Assembly (NCBI GenBank): GCA_965372135.1
Contig: CBDVBD010000029.1
Coordinates: forward strand, 1-25,384
Source of the DNA: CBDVBD01 sp965372135
GTDB lineage: Bacteria; Electryoneota; RPQS01; CBDVBD01
DNA: 25,384 nt
Reading direction: 5' to 3'
Part shown: in pieces, positions 23,669-25,384 of the stretch
Layout of the letters: the number at the start of each line of letters is the position of its first letter
Position numbering within the stretch: position 1 is the stretch's first letter
Program-made: the position numbers and the translations under genes
The notes under the pieces: generated by a model
Database searches by the model: none
Told to the model about the DNA's origin: nothing
What the model saw: only the letters and a program-made list of their open reading frames with translations

Positions 23669-25132
23669 ATGAACGAAGGAAAAATCCGGCAAATCATTGG
23701 CGTAGTGATTGACGTAGAATTCCCGGACGGCGACCTGCCCCCCTTATACACTGCCCTAACCATTCCGCGAAACGGGGATTCGTTAATCCTGGAAGTGCAG
23801 CTGCATCTGGGCGATCAGGTGGTCCGGGCTGTCGCCATGGATAACACTGATGGTCTGGTACGTGGTCAAACCGTGGTCAACACTGGCGAGCCCATCAAAA
23901 TCCCTGTGGGAAAGGCTACACTTGGGCGTTTAATCAACGTGATCGGAGAACCCATCGACGGATTGGGCGACATACAAACCGACACACATTACCCCATCCA
24001 CCGGCCAGCTCCCAAATTGGTAGAGCTGGAGACTTCCAACGAAATGCTGGAAACCGGCATCAAAGTGATCGATTTAATCCAGCCGTTCTCCAAGGGCGGA
24101 AAAACTGGATTATTCGGTGGTGCCGGTGTGGGGAAAACCGTGATCGTCATGGAGCTCATCAATAACATCGCTAAGCAACACGGCGGAATCTCGGTGTTTT
24201 CCGGAGTAGGTGAACGCACCCGTGAAGGCAACGACTTACTCCGGGAAATGATTGAGTCCAAAGTAATGAACTATGGTGAAGATTTCAGCCTCGACGATTG
24301 GGACCTGTCCAAAGTGGACAGAAAATCCTTAGGCGAATCCAAAGTCTGCATGGCGTTCGGGCAGATGAACGAACCCCCCGGATGCCGTCTGCGTGTCGGT
24401 CTAACCGGCTTGACCCTTGCCGAATATTTCCGCGATCAAGGCATGGACGTATTACTATTCATTGATAATATATTCCGTTTCACCCAGGCAGGATCCGAAG
24501 TGTCCGCACTCCTCGGACGGATGCCGTCTGCAGTAGGTTACCAACCAACTCTGGCAACTGAAATGGGTGCCCTTCAGGAACGCATCACATCCACGAAAAC
24601 CGGCTCTATTACTTCCGTACAAGCAATCTACGTGCCCGCTGACGACCTCACCGATCCCGCACCCGCCACCACTTTCAGCCACCTTGATGCCACCACCGTA
24701 CTCAGCCGCCAGATTGTAGAATTGGGAATCTATCCCGCCGTCGATCCGCTGGATTCCACATCCAGAATCATGGACCCGCAGGTGGTAGGACAGGATCACT
24801 ATGACACTACCACCCGCGTCCAGGAAATACTGCAGCGCTACAAAGACCTCCAGGACATCATCGCAATTTTGGGCATGGACGAGTTAAGTGACGAAGACAA
24901 ACAACTGGTCGGCCGTGCTCGAAAAATCCAAAAATTCCTGTCTCAACCGTTCTTTGTGGCGGAAGCCTTCACCGGGCGCCCCGGGGTGTACGTCTCGGTC
25001 AAGGAGACCGTGAAAGGATTCCGTGCCATCGTCGAAGGGGAATATGACCATCTTCCCGAACAAGCCTTCTACATGATGGGATCCATTGAAGAGGCAGTCG
25101 AAAAAGCCGAACAAATGGCAAAAGAAGGTTAA
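23669..25132 (+). CDS. atpD: ATP synthase F1 subunit beta (catalytic)
   Basis: A 487-aa catalytic F1 subunit from ATG 23669, chosen because GGAG lies 6 nt before it; the in-frame GTG at 23657 would put that site inside the gene. Walker A GGAGVGKT is at 150-157, GERTREGND at 181-189, the Walker B aspartate is D266 (LLFIDNIFR), and DELSDEDK is at 404-411. An insert near residues 202-222, ending WDLSKVD, is typical of Bacteroidetes/Chlorobi-like beta subunits. It is separated from atpG by three unrelated genes and repeat B. It ends 13 nt before atpC. Confidence 0.98.
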   Translation: MNEGKIRQIIGVVIDVEFPDGDLPPLYTALTIPRNGDSLILEVQLHLGDQVVRAVAMDNTDGLVRGQTVVNTGEPIKIPVGKATLGRLINVIGEPIDGLGDIQTDTHYPIHRPAPKLVELETSNEMLETGIKVIDLIQPFSKGGKTGLFGGAGVGKTVIVMELINNIAKQHGGISVFSGVGERTREGNDLLREMIESKVMNYGEDFSLDDWDLSKVDRKSLGESKVCMAFGQMNEPPGCRLRVGLTGLTLAEYFRDQGMDVLLFIDNIFRFTQAGSEVSALLGRMPSAVGYQPTLATEMGALQERITSTKTGSITSVQAIYVPADDLTDPAPATTFSHLDATTVLSRQIVELGIYPAVDPLDSTSRIMDPQVVGQDHYDTTTRVQEILQRYKDLQDIIAILGMDELSDEDKQLVGRARKIQKFLSQPFFVAEAFTGRPGVYVSVKETVKGFRAIVEGEYDHLPEQAFYMMGSIEEAVEKAEQMAKEG

Positions 25133-25145
25133 TTTCTAAAGAACC

Positions 25146-25384
25146 ATGGCGAAAAAATTTAAGTTCGACATCACAACACCTGATGGAATAGTATTCAGTG
25201 GAGAGGTGGAATCGTTGCGGGCTCCCGGGTCCGAAGGTGGGTTCGGAGTCTTGGCGGATCACGCACCCTTCGCCACCACAACCACTATCGGAATTGTGGA
25301 AATTAAGGAGAACGGAAAACCTAAGTATTTCGCCACCAGCGGGGGATTTATCGAAGTGCTGGACAATTCCGTATCCCTGTTGGC
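25146..25384 (+). CDS. atpC: ATP synthase F1 subunit epsilon, N-terminal part (cut by window end)
   Basis: From ATG 25146 the frame runs off the window after 79 codons. It starts MAKKFKFDITTPDGIVFSGE and continues SLRAPGSEGGFGVLADHAP, the standard epsilon beta-sandwich pattern. Epsilon couples the gamma shaft to the c-ring and can inhibit ATP hydrolysis. Only this N-terminal beta domain is visible; the helical C-terminus lies beyond the window. It directly follows atpD, the usual order. Confidence 0.93.
   Translation, partial: MAKKFKFDITTPDGIVFSGEVESLRAPGSEGGFGVLADHAPFATTTTIGIVEIKENGKPKYFATSGGFIEVLDNSVSLL

Noticed and set aside
1..25384. tRNA or rRNA genes
   Set aside because: The gaps contain no cloverleaf-like sequence with GTTC-A/G-A and CCA features, and no gap is long enough for rRNA.

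Overview
This 25.4 kb window is a dense run of bacterial housekeeping genes, all on the + strand, with roughly 48-50% GC by eye and most gaps under 90 bp. No rRNA, tRNA, CRISPR array, transposase or prophage gene was recognised. Several protein details point to the wider Fibrobacteres-Chlorobi-Bacteroidetes neighbourhood (for example Marinimicrobia, Cloacimonetes, KSB1 or Ignavibacteria-like lineages). These are the ATP synthase beta insert ending in WDLSKVD, the signal-peptide-bearing subunit a, the DUF4139 and DUF4910 proteins, and the patchy use of Shine-Dalgarno sequences. No phylogeny was run, so this placement is inference.

Layout. (1) 1-4045: a possible tail of an upstream gene, rodA, a large secreted M23 metallopeptidase and a rhomboid protease, forming a cell-envelope group. 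(2) 4240-12572: an M28/DUF4910 aminopeptidase-like protein, valS, a secreted DUF4139 protein and recG. The recG reading frame has no ordinary start codon where family similarity begins. (3) 12650-15050: the chromosome-partitioning pair parA-parB and the SPOUT rRNA methyltransferase rlmB, behind a good sigma70-like promoter. (4) 15137-16509: a membrane-anchored M23 peptidase and a bactofilin, behind a promoter with the same hexamers and spacing. (5) 16522-25384: a near-complete F1Fo ATP synthase locus in the order atpZ, atpI, atpB, atpE, atpF, atpH, atpA, atpG, three unrelated small genes (73-aa conserved unknown, cupin, DinB-like), atpD and atpC (cut by the window end). Subunit c lacks the known sodium ligands, so a proton-driven enzyme is predicted.

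The feature that annotation would normally miss is a set of intergenic palindromic elements. A two-hairpin element of about 67 nt (here 'A') occurs in each of the only three gaps longer than 100 bp: rhomboid/M28, atpI/atpB and atpH/atpA. Two related stem-loop families ('B' with GTCGGGTT/AACCCGAC stems and 'C' with CCGCCAGGTT/AACCTGGCGG stems) lie in four gaps inside the ATP synthase locus. Their outer stems are conserved while the apical part is swapped between a short loop and a second, unrelated hairpin. Partial copies lie next to full ones. They resemble REP/BIME or small MITE-like repeats that may act as RNA structures between ATP synthase genes whose products are needed in unequal amounts.
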